Notes: generated by a model not told the origin, from the sequence alone. Counted from the first letter of the stretch, positions 12,035 through 23,200 are shown. The stretch is 64,000 nucleotides of DNA from Muscardinus avellanarius (GCA_963383645.1 OY726574.1:60571894-60635893), one strand, 5' to 3'. Program-made: numbers and translations.

Positions 12035-12200
12035 GGAAAAGATACAGACTCTAGAACTAATACCCAGTCCACTTCCCAGCTCCCCGGCTTACTCCATGGC
12101 CTTCATCTCTAGAAAACGGGATAATAAGACCTCCCTGAGAGGCCGACATATCACACACAGTGAGCAGCCCATGGCAAGTGTGCCCCATGCCGATGACCCT
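12035..12200. repeat. MIR-like fragment
   Basis: The layout ccttcatctctagaaaacgg, gataataagacctccctgag resembles the MIR core region. The family call is tentative. Confidence 0.45.
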
Positions 12201-12253
12201 CACTGCTCCAGGATGTTTAAATATTTAAAAAATAATAAATAAATAAAAATACA

Positions 12254-12316
12254 AAGGGCCAGAATGTAGTTCAGAAGCAGAATGCCCCTGGCTTCAATCT
12301 CCAGTACAATAAACAA
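12254..12316 (+). repeat. ID-half SINE fragment
   Basis: gggccagaatgtagttcaga to cttcaatctccagtac, the 3' half of a B1-dID element. Confidence 0.8.
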
Positions 12317-12385
12317 ATGAAAGCTAAGAATTACAAGGAAGGACACACCCTGAGAAAATGGCGATGCCAGGTTTTATTTTTTATT

Positions 12386-12592
12386 TATTTAGTTTTTATG
12401 GTACTGGAAATGGAACCCAGGATCCTTCTACCTCTGGGCTATACTCCTAGACCTATTTTATATTTCACTTGGGTCTCACTAAGTTGCTGAGAGCCTCACT
12501 AAGTAGCTGAGGCTGGCTTTGAACCTGCAGGATCCTCCTGTCTCAGCCTCCCATGTATTGGGATTACAAGTGTGCACCACCACACCTGGCAG
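12386..12592 (-). repeat. B1-dID SINE
   Basis: Full dimer from ttttatggtactggaaatgg to gtgcaccaccacacctggc. Confidence 0.92.
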
Positions 12593-12599
12593 CTGGGTT

Positions 12600-13430
12600 T
12601 TAAGTAAGAAGTGTGTCTTGCCCTCCAACTGCCCTGCCTCCAAGCCCACAAGCTCTCTCTCTCTTATGAGGGTGGGCTCGTTGCTCAGGGACTTCCCTCA
12701 GTGGACCTGCTTGGGCCAGGCGGTCTGGAGGAGGGATGAATTCACGAGAGGTGACTAGAAGTGGTTCCTTGGAAAGACCCAGACCCCAAGGCCAAGAGCA
12801 GGTTTCTGGGCTTGTCCCCACATTGGGGACAAGTTCCCTGAGCTCCTCCGGAACCCTGCAGGCTTCAGTTCTAAGACCCGCAGGCTCACGTGCCCAAGGG
12901 TGTGCTCCCCAAGTGGGCGCAGGGAGACGCCCACGGCTTGACCAGGTAAGAGGCCCAGGCCCAAGGACACCTGGTTCAGCACAGTGGCTGCTTGAGGCCC
13001 TCAGCACTCCACTAGCACCCGTGCAGGCCACGTCACGCAGGCCCAGCGTGAGGCCATCCTGCCCAGTGGGCTTCCAGCCCCATGAGCCTGTTGGGTTCCC
13101 TGGGCCTCCGGATCCTCCCTCCCTTTCTCATTGGTCAGCTATGAGGTCATGAGATGCATGCGGCCTGGGCCAGGCCTGAGACCTGCTCCTTCTGCTGCCC
13201 TCCCCCCTTGGCGCTCTCTGCAACTCTACGGGTATTTAACACTAAGTATGATTACGACCTCCCTGTTCTGGAAGAGGAAACCACACCCCAGTGAGATGGA
13301 GACAGCGCTGCTCGCTGCTCGAAGTCACCAAGAGAAACTGCTGGAAGACCTGGGCCGGGACCTGAGAAACCTACACCCCAACCAGAGATTCTTCCTAGTC
13401 CTAAAGCTGTGGGACCCAAGACGCTGGCTC
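12600..13430. other. GC-rich intronic block, MIR-like at its end
   Basis: About 830 nt with few recognisable repeats, richer in GC than flanking intron. Frames on both strands stay open because stops are rare in GC-rich DNA. A MIR-like segment (gaagaggaaaccacacccc, gctcgaagtcaccaag) lies at about 13240-13360. Confidence 0.5.
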
Positions 13431-13479
13431 TAACTTTGTAAGCAAGCTGAGGGGAGTGGCGTGTAAAAGGCTTAAACCA

Positions 13480-13683
13480 GCCAGGCGTGGTGGTGCACGC
13501 TTGTAATCCCCGCGCTTGGGAGGCAGAGACAGGAGGATTGCGCAGGTTCGAAGCCAGCCACGCTGGCGTAAGAGACCCTGTTTCAAAAATATAAAAAAAT
13601 AGGTCTGGGAGTGTAGCCCGGAGGTAGAAGGGCTTCCAGAAACCCCAGTACCACCAAAGGAAAAAAAAAAAAAAAAAAAAAAC
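13480..13683 (+). repeat. B1-dID SINE, young subfamily, with TSD
   Basis: Full element. The target-site duplication ggcttaaacca is at 13469-13479 and 13684-13694. Confidence 0.95.
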
Positions 13684-14430
13684 GGCTTAAACCACAGAAT
13701 CCCACGCCTGGAGCCACGTGAGGACATAGAGGGGCGACAAAAAACGCAGGCCCCGGGCCCTCTGGATGCAGCGCGAGCCCCTCAAACTCACTGTGATGCC
13801 GTCACTGCTAACTGTAGACATCGATCTGGACAGGGCAGCCATCGCATGGAAGAAGTTAATATATGTTACGTCCCTCGATGGCAAAAAGCAATCTACTGTC
13901 TTAATTACTAAAGTGCTAAAACATCAGGTTGTAGATACTTTATAAGCAAAGTGATTTTATTACAGTGAGGGGTGCTAAGCCCAGTGAGATTATATTATTA
14001 AATGCCTCTATCATATCAACATATGCAAATGCATTTTATTCCTAGAATTAGAGAACTTGGTGAGGTATAGGAAAGCCCTTCCTATAAAAATCGACTGCAT
14101 ACACACATATGCTCATCCTTGGAGGTGTTTTTTAGAATAAAAATGTAGAATGATTTGTGCTCTTTAAAACAGAAAGTGGTTTGAGAAGATGTCTGAAGCT
14201 TCTAGACCTTATAATCTATGACCAAAACACAAGACCCAGCAAAGAGAGCACTTCTTAAGAGTTAAACATAACCCCATGCCGCTATTTGTAAATAATCTGT
14301 ATACATCCTTTGCAATAAGATGACCGAGGTCATAAATGCTCTCATCCTTGATGTGTGTGGAAACTTTCTCAGCGTGCTCAGAAGGAGCCGTGTGAACAGG
14401 ATAATGCACACAACCACGGGGATGGGTTAC

Positions 14431-14555
14431 CTTCCGAAGCAGCCCTGGCATCCGCCTTCTCTTTCAATGTAGTTCCACAGGCCGATGGACTTGCCGTTCA
14501 GAATGGCCTCTTCCATGCAGCCTTCAAAATGAGTCACCTTCACAGCAGGGGCTTT
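14431..14555 (-). CDS. LAMA1: LAMA1 exon: end of LG1
   Basis: The 125-nt exon encodes KAPAVKVTHFEGCMEEA, ILNGKSIGLWNYIER and EGGCQGCFG. The cysteines close the LG1 disulphide. The acceptor is tttcattag. The donor is gtaacc, rather weak; its preceding AG joins C to give Ser. Confidence 0.96.
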
Positions 14556-15015
14556 CTAATGAAACAAACAGAACCCACATGGCGTTACGGCAGAAGAGCA
14601 GTAAATTCTCCGGGTGCGCGACACTTCCCCCTGGGGCTCCCGTCTGGTGGCTTCCAAGTTTGAGAGGCCAACAGTCAGACGATGGCCAGCTTGTAGTCCC
14701 CGGCTTCCCTTCCAGCTGGGGTAGGGCATCCTGGAATGAGTGACGGCTGGACAGGATGGTAGGGGTCAATGCAGTTGCTGCGGTCATTGGACAGAGCTCC
14801 TTTATAGGTGAGGACACAAACCCAGAGGCCGTGGCGAGCAGTGGGGGCCCGCCTGGAGCCGAGCGCCTCCCCGCTCCGCAGAGCGCTGAGTCAAGACCAG
14901 GAAGCTCAGCTGTATTTGGTGAGAGCGCCACGGCTAGACAACAAATACACACTCTGCCACGAACCCCCGATTAGAGTTAGAATAAAGATACAGGAACTTT
15001 AAAGGAACTGATATA

Positions 15016-15245
15016 GCCGGGCATGGTGGTGCACGCTTGTAATCCCCGCGCTTGGGAGGCGGAGACAGGAGGATCACGCAGGTTCGAAGCCAGCTGCGCG
15101 CGCTGGCTTAGAGACCCTGTTTCCAAAAATGAAAATGTAAAAATAGGTCTGGGAGTGTAGCCCGGAGGTAGAAGGGCTTCCAGGAACCCCAGTACCACCA
15201 AAAATAAATAAATAAATAAATAAATAAAAAAATAAATAAAAAAAT
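15016..15245 (+). repeat. B1-dID SINE, young subfamily, with TSD
   Basis: Full element with an (AAAT)n tail. The 15-bp TSD aaaggaactgatata is at 15001-15015 and 15246-15260. Confidence 0.96.
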
Positions 15246-15433
15246 AAAGGAACTGATATAAAATAGTGAACTTCCTATTTCAAAAGAAGTCAAATAGCAA
15301 AAGGAACCACTGCTTTCTTCAACATTTATATTAGTGATGAACTGGTCCTTTGCCTGCAAAACTGGCCCAACTCTGCAGGGGAGCTGTCTCAAAGCACAGA
15401 AAGCAGCTAAGGATGGATTTAACCATTGTAAGT

Positions 15434-15434
15434 A

Positions 15435-15472
<38 letters not shown>

Positions 15473-15598
15473 TTCTTTACTTTTACTATTGTTATTCTGT
15501 TTCTTTACTATTATTATTATTATTATTAATTATTATTATTATATTTCTTTACTTTTACTATTGTTATTCTGTTTCTTTAATATTATTATTATTATTAT
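15434..15598 (+). repeat. (TTA)n array with 72-bp tandem duplication
   Basis: TTA/ATT units surround a non-repeat segment (atatttctttacttttacta...) that occurs twice, at 15469-15507 and 15541-15579, exactly 72 nt apart. Confidence 0.95.
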
Positions 15599-15761
15599 CA
15601 CGTTTCGTTTACTCTTTGTATTGGTGCATGGAATTATACATAACACTGGGATTTGTTGCCGCACATTCACACACGCGCATCCTGTCATTGGCCAGTTTCG
15701 TTCCCTGGGCCAACCCCTTTACACACGTGAAACTAGCAGAGATGAACTTCCAGGATGTTAC

Positions 15762-15912
15762 CTTGACTTGTCCTCCAAGTCCCCCAACAAACACTAGTGT
15801 CGAGTTGTTGATATCCAGAACATTGGCCGTGCCAGGGGATTTACTGGTTACTGTGGAAGGCTTTGAGGCTGAGCTCACTCCCTTTATGCTCAATGAACCA
15901 ATGTTTCCAAAC
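15762..15912 (-). CDS. LAMA1: LAMA1 exon: LG1 domain
   Basis: The 151-nt exon encodes FGNIGSLSIKGVSSAS, TSKSPGTANVLDINNST and LVFVGGLGGQVK, nearly identical to human. The acceptor is gcccctcag and the donor AAG|gtaaca. Confidence 0.97.
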
Positions 15913-16747
15913 CTGAGGGGCGCAGAGGATTGCAAAGGAAACTTTCAGAGTCATCCCACATGTGCCCACAACTCTCGTGCACAGCCCCATCTGCTTCCCC
16001 CACGTCTCCTGAGATGCCCCCCAACCGGTGTTTCCGTTTCCAGTCTTGCCGTCCCACCTTAGTTAATGCCCCAAATCCTGTGGAGTAATCCTCCAAAAGC
16101 ATACATGTCATTGTGCTTCTTCCCTGCTTAAGGCAGTTAGGGATGATGAGTTATACTATGTTCATAGACAGTCCATCAACCGCTTTCAGTGTTACACCAT
16201 TTATGTGATAATGAAGAAAAAGATTCCCAGCAACCACACCACCAACCACAAACACTAAAGAGAAAGAAATGCCTCGAGGTGCTCAGAAGTAGTTAGCTCT
16301 GGGGACGGGCTTCGAAAGGAAGACTTTTCTTGTGCAATTTTAAGAAAATGCAATCCCTGTATCATCTTCGCACTCTGATCTTGCAGGCCTGCAAGTCACA
16401 CCTGTGCCATGAAATTTTCCTAGCAGGCTACATTTACTCTTTTTTACTGCGGGGGAGTAAACTTGGACCAGGTTGTCTGCCTCAGAGTCAGACTTTCTAC
16501 AAGTTGCATTTAAACAACATTCTAAGCTTCTAAGGATTTTTTTCTGATCTTTGTTTTAGAAACAGAGTTGACTTCTTCTGCAATAAGACAATTTTCCCTT
16601 ATTTCTGTGGTTAATGGAAATCATCATTCTTTGCTTATAATTCAACTTCCTAGAAGTGTCATAGCCTCTTTATGAAATGTCACAAGCATGTGAGCACTTC
16701 TGAGGTGCAGTGGAAACGCAGATGCTCTAAGGCACCTTCTCCGCTAC
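15913..16747. other. Intronic sequence between LG1 exons
   Basis: No repeat family, RNA gene or coding signal recognised. Confidence 0.5.
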
Positions 16748-16881
16748 CTGGTTGCACGGATGGTGTACCATTCGTTGTCATTGATGGGGAAGTCTGGGAA
16801 TTCCAACCGTGTGGACCCAGATCCCAAATCCCAGAGGAAGGACACATGGCCGCGTAGCATCTCCACTGCCAGGAAGTCAGG
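16748..16881 (-). CDS. LAMA1: LAMA1 exon: LG1 domain
   Basis: The 134-nt exon encodes PDFLAVEMLRGHVSFLW, DLGSGSTRLEFPDFP and NDNEWYTIRAT. The laminin G fold pattern (D-F-L-A-x-E, DLGSG, x-W-Y/H-x-I) is clear. The acceptor is tcccccag and the donor AG|gtagcg. Confidence 0.96.
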
Positions 16882-16975
16882 CTGGGGGACAGGATGTGAA
16901 AGGACACCAGGTTACACATGCTGTTTGCACGACCACCAAAACACGTTCAAGAATGGGACCTTATGGTATTTTCTC

Positions 16976-16979
16976 GTGT

Positions 16980-17026
<47 letters not shown>
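16976..17026 (+). repeat. (TG)n microsatellite
   Basis: About 45 nt of TG directly before a minus-oriented ID element. Confidence 0.97.
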
Positions 17027-17028
<2 letters not shown>

Positions 17029-17095
17029 ACTGGGGCTCAAACCCAGGGCCTTGCACATGCCAGGCAAGTGTTTCATCATGAAGCTATAGCCCTAT
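17027..17095 (-). repeat. ID SINE (tRNA-like monomer)
   Basis: ctggggctcaaacccagggc, ttgcacatgccaggcaagtg is the antisense of a rodent ID element. Confidence 0.8.
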
Positions 17096-17512
17096 GTCTT
17101 CTCTAGTTTTTAAAAACACAAATAACAGCCCCGTATGGACGACAGGAGCCACAGAATCCCATAGCGTGCCTCCTGAACGCTTTGTCTCTTGACTCCTCAG
17201 AAGGCATTTCAGATAACACGTGGGCTTATTAACACTTCTAGCGTTCCCAAGGGCTCTGACCCTTCCCACGGCTCCAGCCCTAGGATCTTGTGTCGGGAGT
17301 TCGACCCCTGGACCGTGGGAATCTCCCTGGCAGGAAAGACCTGGGGACACTCGTCTACTCTGACCCTGGGTCACCTCGAGGGTCACGGAGGGCATCACCA
17401 GAGTTCTATTCCCAGAGCTTGTGGTTGGGCCACGGGAGGAGGGGCGGACTCTGCAGAAATGTGACTTTTCTTTTCCCAAGCATTTACTTTTGCAGTTTTT
17501 CTTTTCTTTTTT

Positions 17513-17711
17513 TTCCTTTTCTGTGGTGCTGGGGAGTGAAGCCAGAGCCTTATATAAGTAAGCACTCCACCCCTGAGCTACATCCCAGCCCGTCTTAATT
17601 TCATTCGGAGGCAGGACTTAGTTTCCCAGGCTGGCCCTGATCACGCAATCCGCCTGCCTCAGCCTCCTGAAGAGCTGGAGTTACGGATACATACCAGTGT
17701 GCCTGGCTGCT
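17513..17711 (-). repeat. B1-dID SINE
   Basis: ID half gtggtgctggggagtgaagc; B1 half ending accagtgtgcctggct. Confidence 0.85.
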
Positions 17712-17717
17712 GTCTAT

Positions 17718-17815
17718 TATTTTAATCCATTTATTATTATTTTAATTCATTGTTATTATTTCAAAACCATTTATTATTTTTAACCCATTTATTATTGTTT
17801 TAATCCATTTTAGCC
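17718..17815 (+). repeat. Short AT-rich tandem repeat
   Basis: About four imperfect copies of a ~23-nt unit like atttattattattttaatcc. Confidence 0.75.
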
Positions 17816-17929
17816 AAGTTTATTACCGATAGGAAAATGAGTGATTTCACAAAGGCCCTTTTTTCATCAAGAAACATGGATTAGGGAGGTCCATACATTT
17901 ATAAAAACATTACCATGACGCTCACTTAC

Positions 17930-18073
17930 GCTGGTACTGCTGCCGAGGTAGAAGAGAAGGTTATCAGGTGCCTGTGTCTTGACGGTCAGCGTCAAGGAGT
18001 TGTAGTTAGTAGAGGAAAGCGGAGGCTGGTAGGCCCGGACACAGTCTCTGTCTGCAGCCACGGCCACTTTAAT
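17930..18073 (-). CDS. LAMA1: LAMA1 exon: IKVAV motif and start of LG1
   Basis: The 144-nt exon begins IKVAVAADRDCVRAYQ and continues SSTNYNSLTLTVKTQAP and NLLFYLGSSTS. With the preceding Ser it forms SIKVAV, the well-known cell-adhesion and neurite-promoting peptide of laminin alpha-1. LG1 starts at about the Cys. The acceptor is cttctacag and the donor AGC|gtaagt. Confidence 0.97.
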
Positions 18074-18282
18074 CTGTAGAAGAAACAGAAAAGTGTTCCC
18101 GTCACTTACTGACACACAGGGCAGCTCTCACCCTGCCCAAGGAGCTATTCAAATTTTCACCATGAATCAAGTTTCCTGTTTTGATGATAGGTAATGTTCT
18201 GGGTTTTACAAATTGAAGCTTCAGACTGCAATGGAGATGATTTTTGTTTGGAAAAGTGTTTAAATCAGGAAAATCATTTAGT

Positions 18283-18484
18283 TCTTTTTCTGTGGTAGAA
18301 CCCAGGGGCTTTCTACCTCCGGGCTACAAACCCAGCCCTATTTTATAATTTATTTGGAAACAAGTTCTCACTATGTTGCTGAGAGCCTCACTAAGTAGCT
18401 GAGGCTGGCTTTGAACCTGTGAGACCCTCCTGCCTCAGCCTCCCAAGTGCTGGGATTGTAAGCCTGTGCCACCACGCCCGGCTA
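18283..18484 (-). repeat. B1-dID SINE
   Basis: ID half tggtagaacccaggggcttt to B1 half gtgccaccacgcccggct. Confidence 0.92.
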
Positions 18485-18681
18485 AAATAGTTTTTAATCA
18501 GACATTTTATATTAGAAATTCTCTCACCTGTATGGAATTTAATTCCTTCAAGACAAGAACTTTATTACCTTGAGATCTTTGATGATTAGTCAAATAAATG
18601 GAGGGAGAATCTATGTACTTAGTATATATTATTTGTAGAGCAACTGACGCACTTACCATACATTTCTTTTGTAGTAATTAT

Positions 18682-18695
18682 CTGTGTGTGCGTGC

Positions 18696-18734
<39 letters not shown>
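18682..18734 (+). repeat. (TG)n microsatellite
   Basis: TG/CG-interrupted array at the 3' end of the next SINE. Confidence 0.96.
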
Positions 18735-18735
<1 letters not shown>

Positions 18736-18898
18736 CTAGGTTTTGAACCTGGGATGTTCTACCTCTGAGCTACACCCACAATCTATTTTACTTTTTATTT
18801 GGAATAGGCTTCCACTAATTACTGGGGACCTCATTAACCTGCGATCCTCCTGCCTCAGCCTCCTGAGTGGTGGGATTACAGGAGAGCACCACCATGCT
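18735..18898 (-). repeat. B1-dID SINE
   Basis: ID half gttttgaacctgggatgttc, shortened B1 half ending gagagcaccaccatgctgt. Confidence 0.85.
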
Positions 18899-19127
18899 GT
18901 GTTATTTGCGTATATATCTTAACCTTAAAAATCTGTTTGTATTAACCACGGCATTCAGAACCAGCCCCGGGCTTGCGTTTATTTCGTGACTATGACTAAG
19001 TGAGTAGAAGCCAGGGTTCATGCAGACCTTCGTCCCTTTACCAACAGTAAACACGTGGGAGGAAACAGAGGGCTCGGAGCTCCTTTGTCTTGCTTTGAAA
19101 GCTTCAGGAGGGCAAATGCTTTTGCTC

Positions 19128-19199
19128 ATTTGTTTTTGTAGCGCTGGGGATTGAGCCCAGTAGGAGAAGTTCTCTACCACTGTGCTGCATCCCCAGCCC
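19128..19199 (-). repeat. ID-half SINE fragment
   Basis: agcgctggggattgagccca to gtgctgcatccccagccct. Confidence 0.8.
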
Positions 19200-19521
19200 T
19201 CGGAGAATGAACGCAAGAGCCGAGGGCATGTCCATCCTCGGTCCCAGGTCACATCCATCCTCAGCCCCAGGCGTACAGCAGCAGCACATTCTCTGGGAAG
19301 CCGTAGTTTTTCTCTCTATAGAGCGCAGCCAACGCCACAAGCCATGGGTGGCCATCACACTCTCTCAGCCTGGAGCTTCTCCAGGCACCAATCTTTTATA
19401 TATTTAGTGACGCAGATTTGAACAGCAACTGTGCGTATATAAACTGTTTTCTCAGATTCCTGCAGGATGAAGCCCATACAAATATTCTGAAGATTCTTGG
19501 ATTATTAAAATCAAATTGGAA

Positions 19522-19742
19522 GCCGGACGTGGTGGCGCACACTTGTAATCCCAGTACTTGGGAGGCTGAGATAGGAGGATTGCACAGGTTCGAAGCCAGC
19601 CTCAGCTACTTAGTGAGGCTCTCAGCAACTTAGTGAGATCCTGTTTCAAAATAAAAATAGAAGAATAGGTCAGGGGTGTAGCCCGGAGGTAGAAAGCCCC
19701 TGGGTTCTATCCTCAGTACCAAACACACACACACACACACAG
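19522..19742 (+). repeat. B1-dID SINE with (CA)n tail
   Basis: Full dimer; the 3' end ctcagtaccaaacacacac runs straight into CA repeats. Confidence 0.93.
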
Positions 19743-20095
19743 AAATAAAATTGGTAAAATGAAAAAACAGCTCTATGTGCAGCCAGTGAAGTTCAGAGCT
19801 ATGTCAACACCTCATACTCAAAGCCTCTCTGCCATTGGGGTTAAGTGTTATAGGCTAGGCTGAAATTATAAATTTCCATAAAGGTATGGCTAACATATTT
19901 TGGGGCATGTTGAATCAAAACAGTGGTCCAAGGAAAAGGCTGCATATTGGTTTTCCATATACTGGGACAAAGCCGGGAGGGAGCTGGATTACCGAGGCCC
20001 GGGCTCTGGGGGAGTGGGCATCCCCTGAGCCAGCTCACGGGCGTCCGGGACCCCGAGTCACCACGGGCCGGCTGCGCTGCGCGGGCGCCACTCAC

Positions 20096-20250
20096 CGAGG
20101 CGGCTTGTTTCCGGGCCTGGCTGATGAGCAGTTTAATTTCTGATAAGTTTCTGCTCAGGCTCTCTTTCAATGTCGCGAAAGGCTTCCACCGATCAAATAA
20201 AAGGTTGGCTTGCGTTACTGCGTCTTTAACCTTTCTTCCAGCCAACAGGG
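20096..20250 (-). CDS. LAMA1: LAMA1 exon: end of coiled-coil domain I
   Basis: The 155-nt exon encodes LLAGRKVKDAVTQANLLF, SRNLSEIKLLISQ and ARKQAAS. It closes the helical domain; its last Ser precedes IKVAV in the next exon. The acceptor is ttttattag and the donor TCG|gtgagt. Confidence 0.97.
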
Positions 20251-20352
20251 CTAATAAAACCAAGGCGGAGAGAGGTGGCAAGGGAGGAGTGGAGGAGAAA
20301 AGAAGACAAATGCTCGGTCTGTTACTAATGCACTGGATAAAACAAAACAGTC

Positions 20353-20895
20353 CAGGCCAGGCATGGTGGCGCACGCTTGAAATCCCAGCATTCAGGAGGC
20401 AGAGTCAGGAGGATCCGGGTTCGCGGACAGGCTCAGCTACTTAGTGAGGCCCTTTGCAACTCAGTGAGACCCTGTTTCAAAAATAAAAGTGTAGCTCGGA
20501 GGTAGAATGCCCCTGGGTAACAAACAAACAAAAACCAAAACACTAACCTGGGCATTATGGCACATGCTTGTAATCCCAGTATTTGGGAGTCTGAGACTGG
20601 AGGATCGTGGTTCTTGGACAGCCTTGGCTAATACTTAGTGAGGCCCTTTGCAACTCAGTGAGACCCTGTTTCAAAATAAAGAATAAAAAAAATATAGGAA
20701 TGGGTGTTTAGATCAAAGGTAGAATGACCCTGGGATCCATCCCCAGTACCGAAAACAAAACAAACAAACAAACAAAAAACAGTGAGACCCTGTCTCAAAA
20801 TTAAAAATTAAAAAAAAATAATAAATTGGGCTGGGAGTGTAGCTCGGGAGTAGAATACCCTTGAGTTCCATCCCCAGTACTGAAAAAATAAAAAT
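20353..20895 (+). repeat. Three B1-dID SINEs in a row
   Basis: Copies at about 20353-20520, 20546-20760 and 20770-20895 (the last lacking most of the B1 half), all plus-oriented. Confidence 0.88.
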
Positions 20896-21083
20896 TAAAA
20901 AAAGCGCCAGTAGCGTGCATTGCCCAGGGTCCATCCCTTTCTCTGCAAATGTTAATCCAGATGTCAGAATGGTTTTATTTATTCATTTACTTTAGAAATA
21001 TTGCTTGGGAACAAGACGCCACTGCGCACGGTGCTAGCTCCCTATCTGCGTGACGCGCTTTCGTAGGCAGAGCCCTGGCTTAC

Positions 21084-21266
21084 TGGTCACTGTGGTGTCC
21101 TGCAGAAGCTTAACCACTCCTTGCACGGTGCTGTTCACTGTGGACAGGCCGTGTGGCCTGTTGAACAGCTTCTGGCTCATTTCCACGACTTCCTTCAGTG
21201 TTGCCCGCGCGCTCTGGTTAGCAGACATGGCCAGCTCCTTGGCATCGGTCGGTCTTTGTGTCACAC
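21084..21266 (-). CDS. LAMA1: LAMA1 exon: coiled-coil domain I
   Basis: The 183-nt exon encodes VTQRPTDAKELAMSAN, ATLKEVVEMSQKLFN and VKLLQDTTVT, as in human TKELATSASQSA. The acceptor is atttcag and the donor A|gtaagc. NQS and NST are potential glycosylation sites. Confidence 0.95.
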
Positions 21267-21850
21267 CTGAAATAAACACACATACGAGCTTGTACTCAGA
21301 TGCCCACAGACTGAAAAAAGGTTAAATCTGTGACCAGTGCAACTTTACACAGAAACACGTGACAGTAATTCTATCCATTGCTGAACACAAAATGGGGCTT
21401 TGGGATTTTGTGGCAATGATTAAGGCTGCCTGTCACATGCTTGGCTACCCTCAGGTTGGGACAATTTTGAGTAGCAATTCTCTGGAATATGACTTTAACC
21501 CACCACGCAGTCACAAAGGCAATGGCTAATGGCCCTGTGCTCAGCATCTTATATTAACAAAACTTTTTATTTGGGCCCTTTGCTACTTCCCCTTCTTAAT
21601 TTAATTAAACACTTTCTGCATTTACCATTCTTCTCCAACCTTCATCTAGATGAGAAGGTCTGCAGCCTAAGTCTGTGGCCCAGAAGGGAGTGCCTGAGGC
21701 TGCCAGAGACAGTGATCGCTGCCCACAACATGCATTGGCCGCTAGAAGTCAAACACCAAATAGCAAATAGATGGCCCCTGAAGTCGTTTCCCAGTTATTT
21801 GAGAAAATATGCATGAAGATTTTAAAAAAGATATCCTTCTCTTCCTCCTC
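21267..21850. other. Intronic sequence, no recognised element
   Basis: Unique-looking intron upstream (gene sense) of the exon at 21084-21266. Confidence 0.5.
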
Positions 21851-21854
21851 CTTT

Positions 21855-22035
21855 TCTAGTGCTAAGGATTGAAGCCAGGGGCATTAACTCCAAGCTACTC
21901 CAGCTATTTATTTATTTAGGAACAGAGTCTAAGTTGCAGAGAATCTCACCACGTTGCTGAGGATGTTATCTAATCTGCAGTTCCCTGTCTCTGCCTCCCA
22001 AGTACTGCGGTTACAGGCATGTAACACCAGCACCG
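21855..22035 (-). repeat. B1-dID SINE (older)
   Basis: ID half gattgaagccaggggcatta, B1 half ending ggttacaggcatgtaacacc. It hosts the insertion of the next element. Confidence 0.85.
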
Positions 22036-22053
22036 GCACGGTTATTGATTTTT

Positions 22054-22260
22054 TTTTATTTTTATTTATTTATTTATTTATTTTGGTGGTACTGGGATTC
22101 TTGGAAGCCCTTCTACCTCTGGGCTACACTCCCAGACCTATTTTATATTTTTATTTGAAAACAGGGTCTCTTAAGCCAGCGACGCTGGTTCCGAACCAGC
22201 ACGATCCTCCTGTCTCAGCCTCCCAAGCGCGGGGATTACAAGCGTGCGCCACCACGCCCG
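22054..22260 (-). repeat. B1-dID SINE, young subfamily, with TSD
   Basis: Perfect 18-bp TSD gcacggttattgattttt at 22036-22053 and 22261-22278. It inserted at the edge of the older SINE. Confidence 0.96.
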
Positions 22261-22278
22261 GCACGGTTATTGATTTTT

Positions 22279-22965
22279 AAATGTGTAATAACACGTGGGG
22301 CAAAACATTAATTCTAGAAGAAGCTGCCCAAAGATATATCCGGTTTCTTCTTACTCTTCTTGCAACTTTTCTGCGAGTTTGAAGTTACTTCCAAATGAAA
22401 AGTGTGTCAGCAAAATATATTATCCTTGGGGAGAAAAAAAAGAAAAATGAAAAGAAACTTCTAGATCATAAAATGCTCTACGGGTCCAAGAGTAAGCCCA
22501 ACTCGGCTTACTTGGTACAAAGTGCCAACGTCAGACACAAAGCAAGCTTGGCTTCCCTTGGGAACACCCATGCTTACAACGAGAGCCGTGTCAGCAGAAG
22601 GGCTTTACAGCTGGTTGGGCAGCTGGAAAGACTTAAAGAATATGTAAGAAGAACTAAAGGGAAGCTTGAAATAATACAAGTAGCACAACCCATTTGCATT
22701 ATGCTTAAAAAAATCGTCCTGCTTAAAAATTTAATGAACCTGCACTTCCAAACCATCAATATTAAAGTGGTCAGCGGGCACATGTTAGAATACTTTATCA
22801 CCTCAGGAAGGAAGATTGTCAAGCAGAACTCTTTAACTTCTCACGCTTATAAGGTGTCTGACACTTTTCTTGAGGGCACGTAAAAGTTGTCTCTTTACTG
22901 GTTGAGCTCTTTGACCCTTCTTTCAGCTAAGTGTATGTCAAGCCCATTCTGAAAGTAAGCGAGTA
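22279..22965. other. Intronic sequence with an unassigned open frame
   Basis: A plus-strand frame of 162 codons (22395-22883) is open. It has no domain or homologue I recognise, no splice context and Lys-rich A-tract content at its start. I do not call it a gene. Confidence 0.4.
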
Positions 22966-23156
22966 GACCAGTGCGGTGGCCCGTGCTTGTGATGTGAGTA
23001 TTTGGGAGGCTTGAGATAGGAGTTTGGCAGGTATGAGGACAGCCTCATCAACTGAGTGAGGCTCTCATCAACCTAATGAGACCCTGTTTTCGAAGAACAA
23101 ATAAAATCATTTTAGGCGTGTAGTTCAGAGGTAGAATGCCTCTGGGTTCAATTCCC

Positions 23157-23198
<42 letters not shown>
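22966..23198 (+). repeat. B1-dID SINE with (CA)n tail
   Basis: Diverged dimer ending ggttcaattcccagtaac and continuing into (CA)n at 23161-23198. Confidence 0.9.

Positions 23199-23200
<2 letters not shown>

Noticed and set aside
12600..13152. Overlapping open frames on both strands
   Set aside because: The stretch is GC-rich, which makes stop codons rare. Composition is Pro/Arg/Gly/Ser-rich, with no start or splice context.
15334..16062. A 242-codon plus-strand open frame
   Set aside because: Its middle is Ile/Leu-rich text translated from the TTA array, and its end is the reverse strand of a LAMA1 exon.
22395..22883. A 162-codon plus-strand frame
   Set aside because: No homologue, domain or promoter is recognised; it may be decayed repeat sequence. 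Not enough to call a gene.
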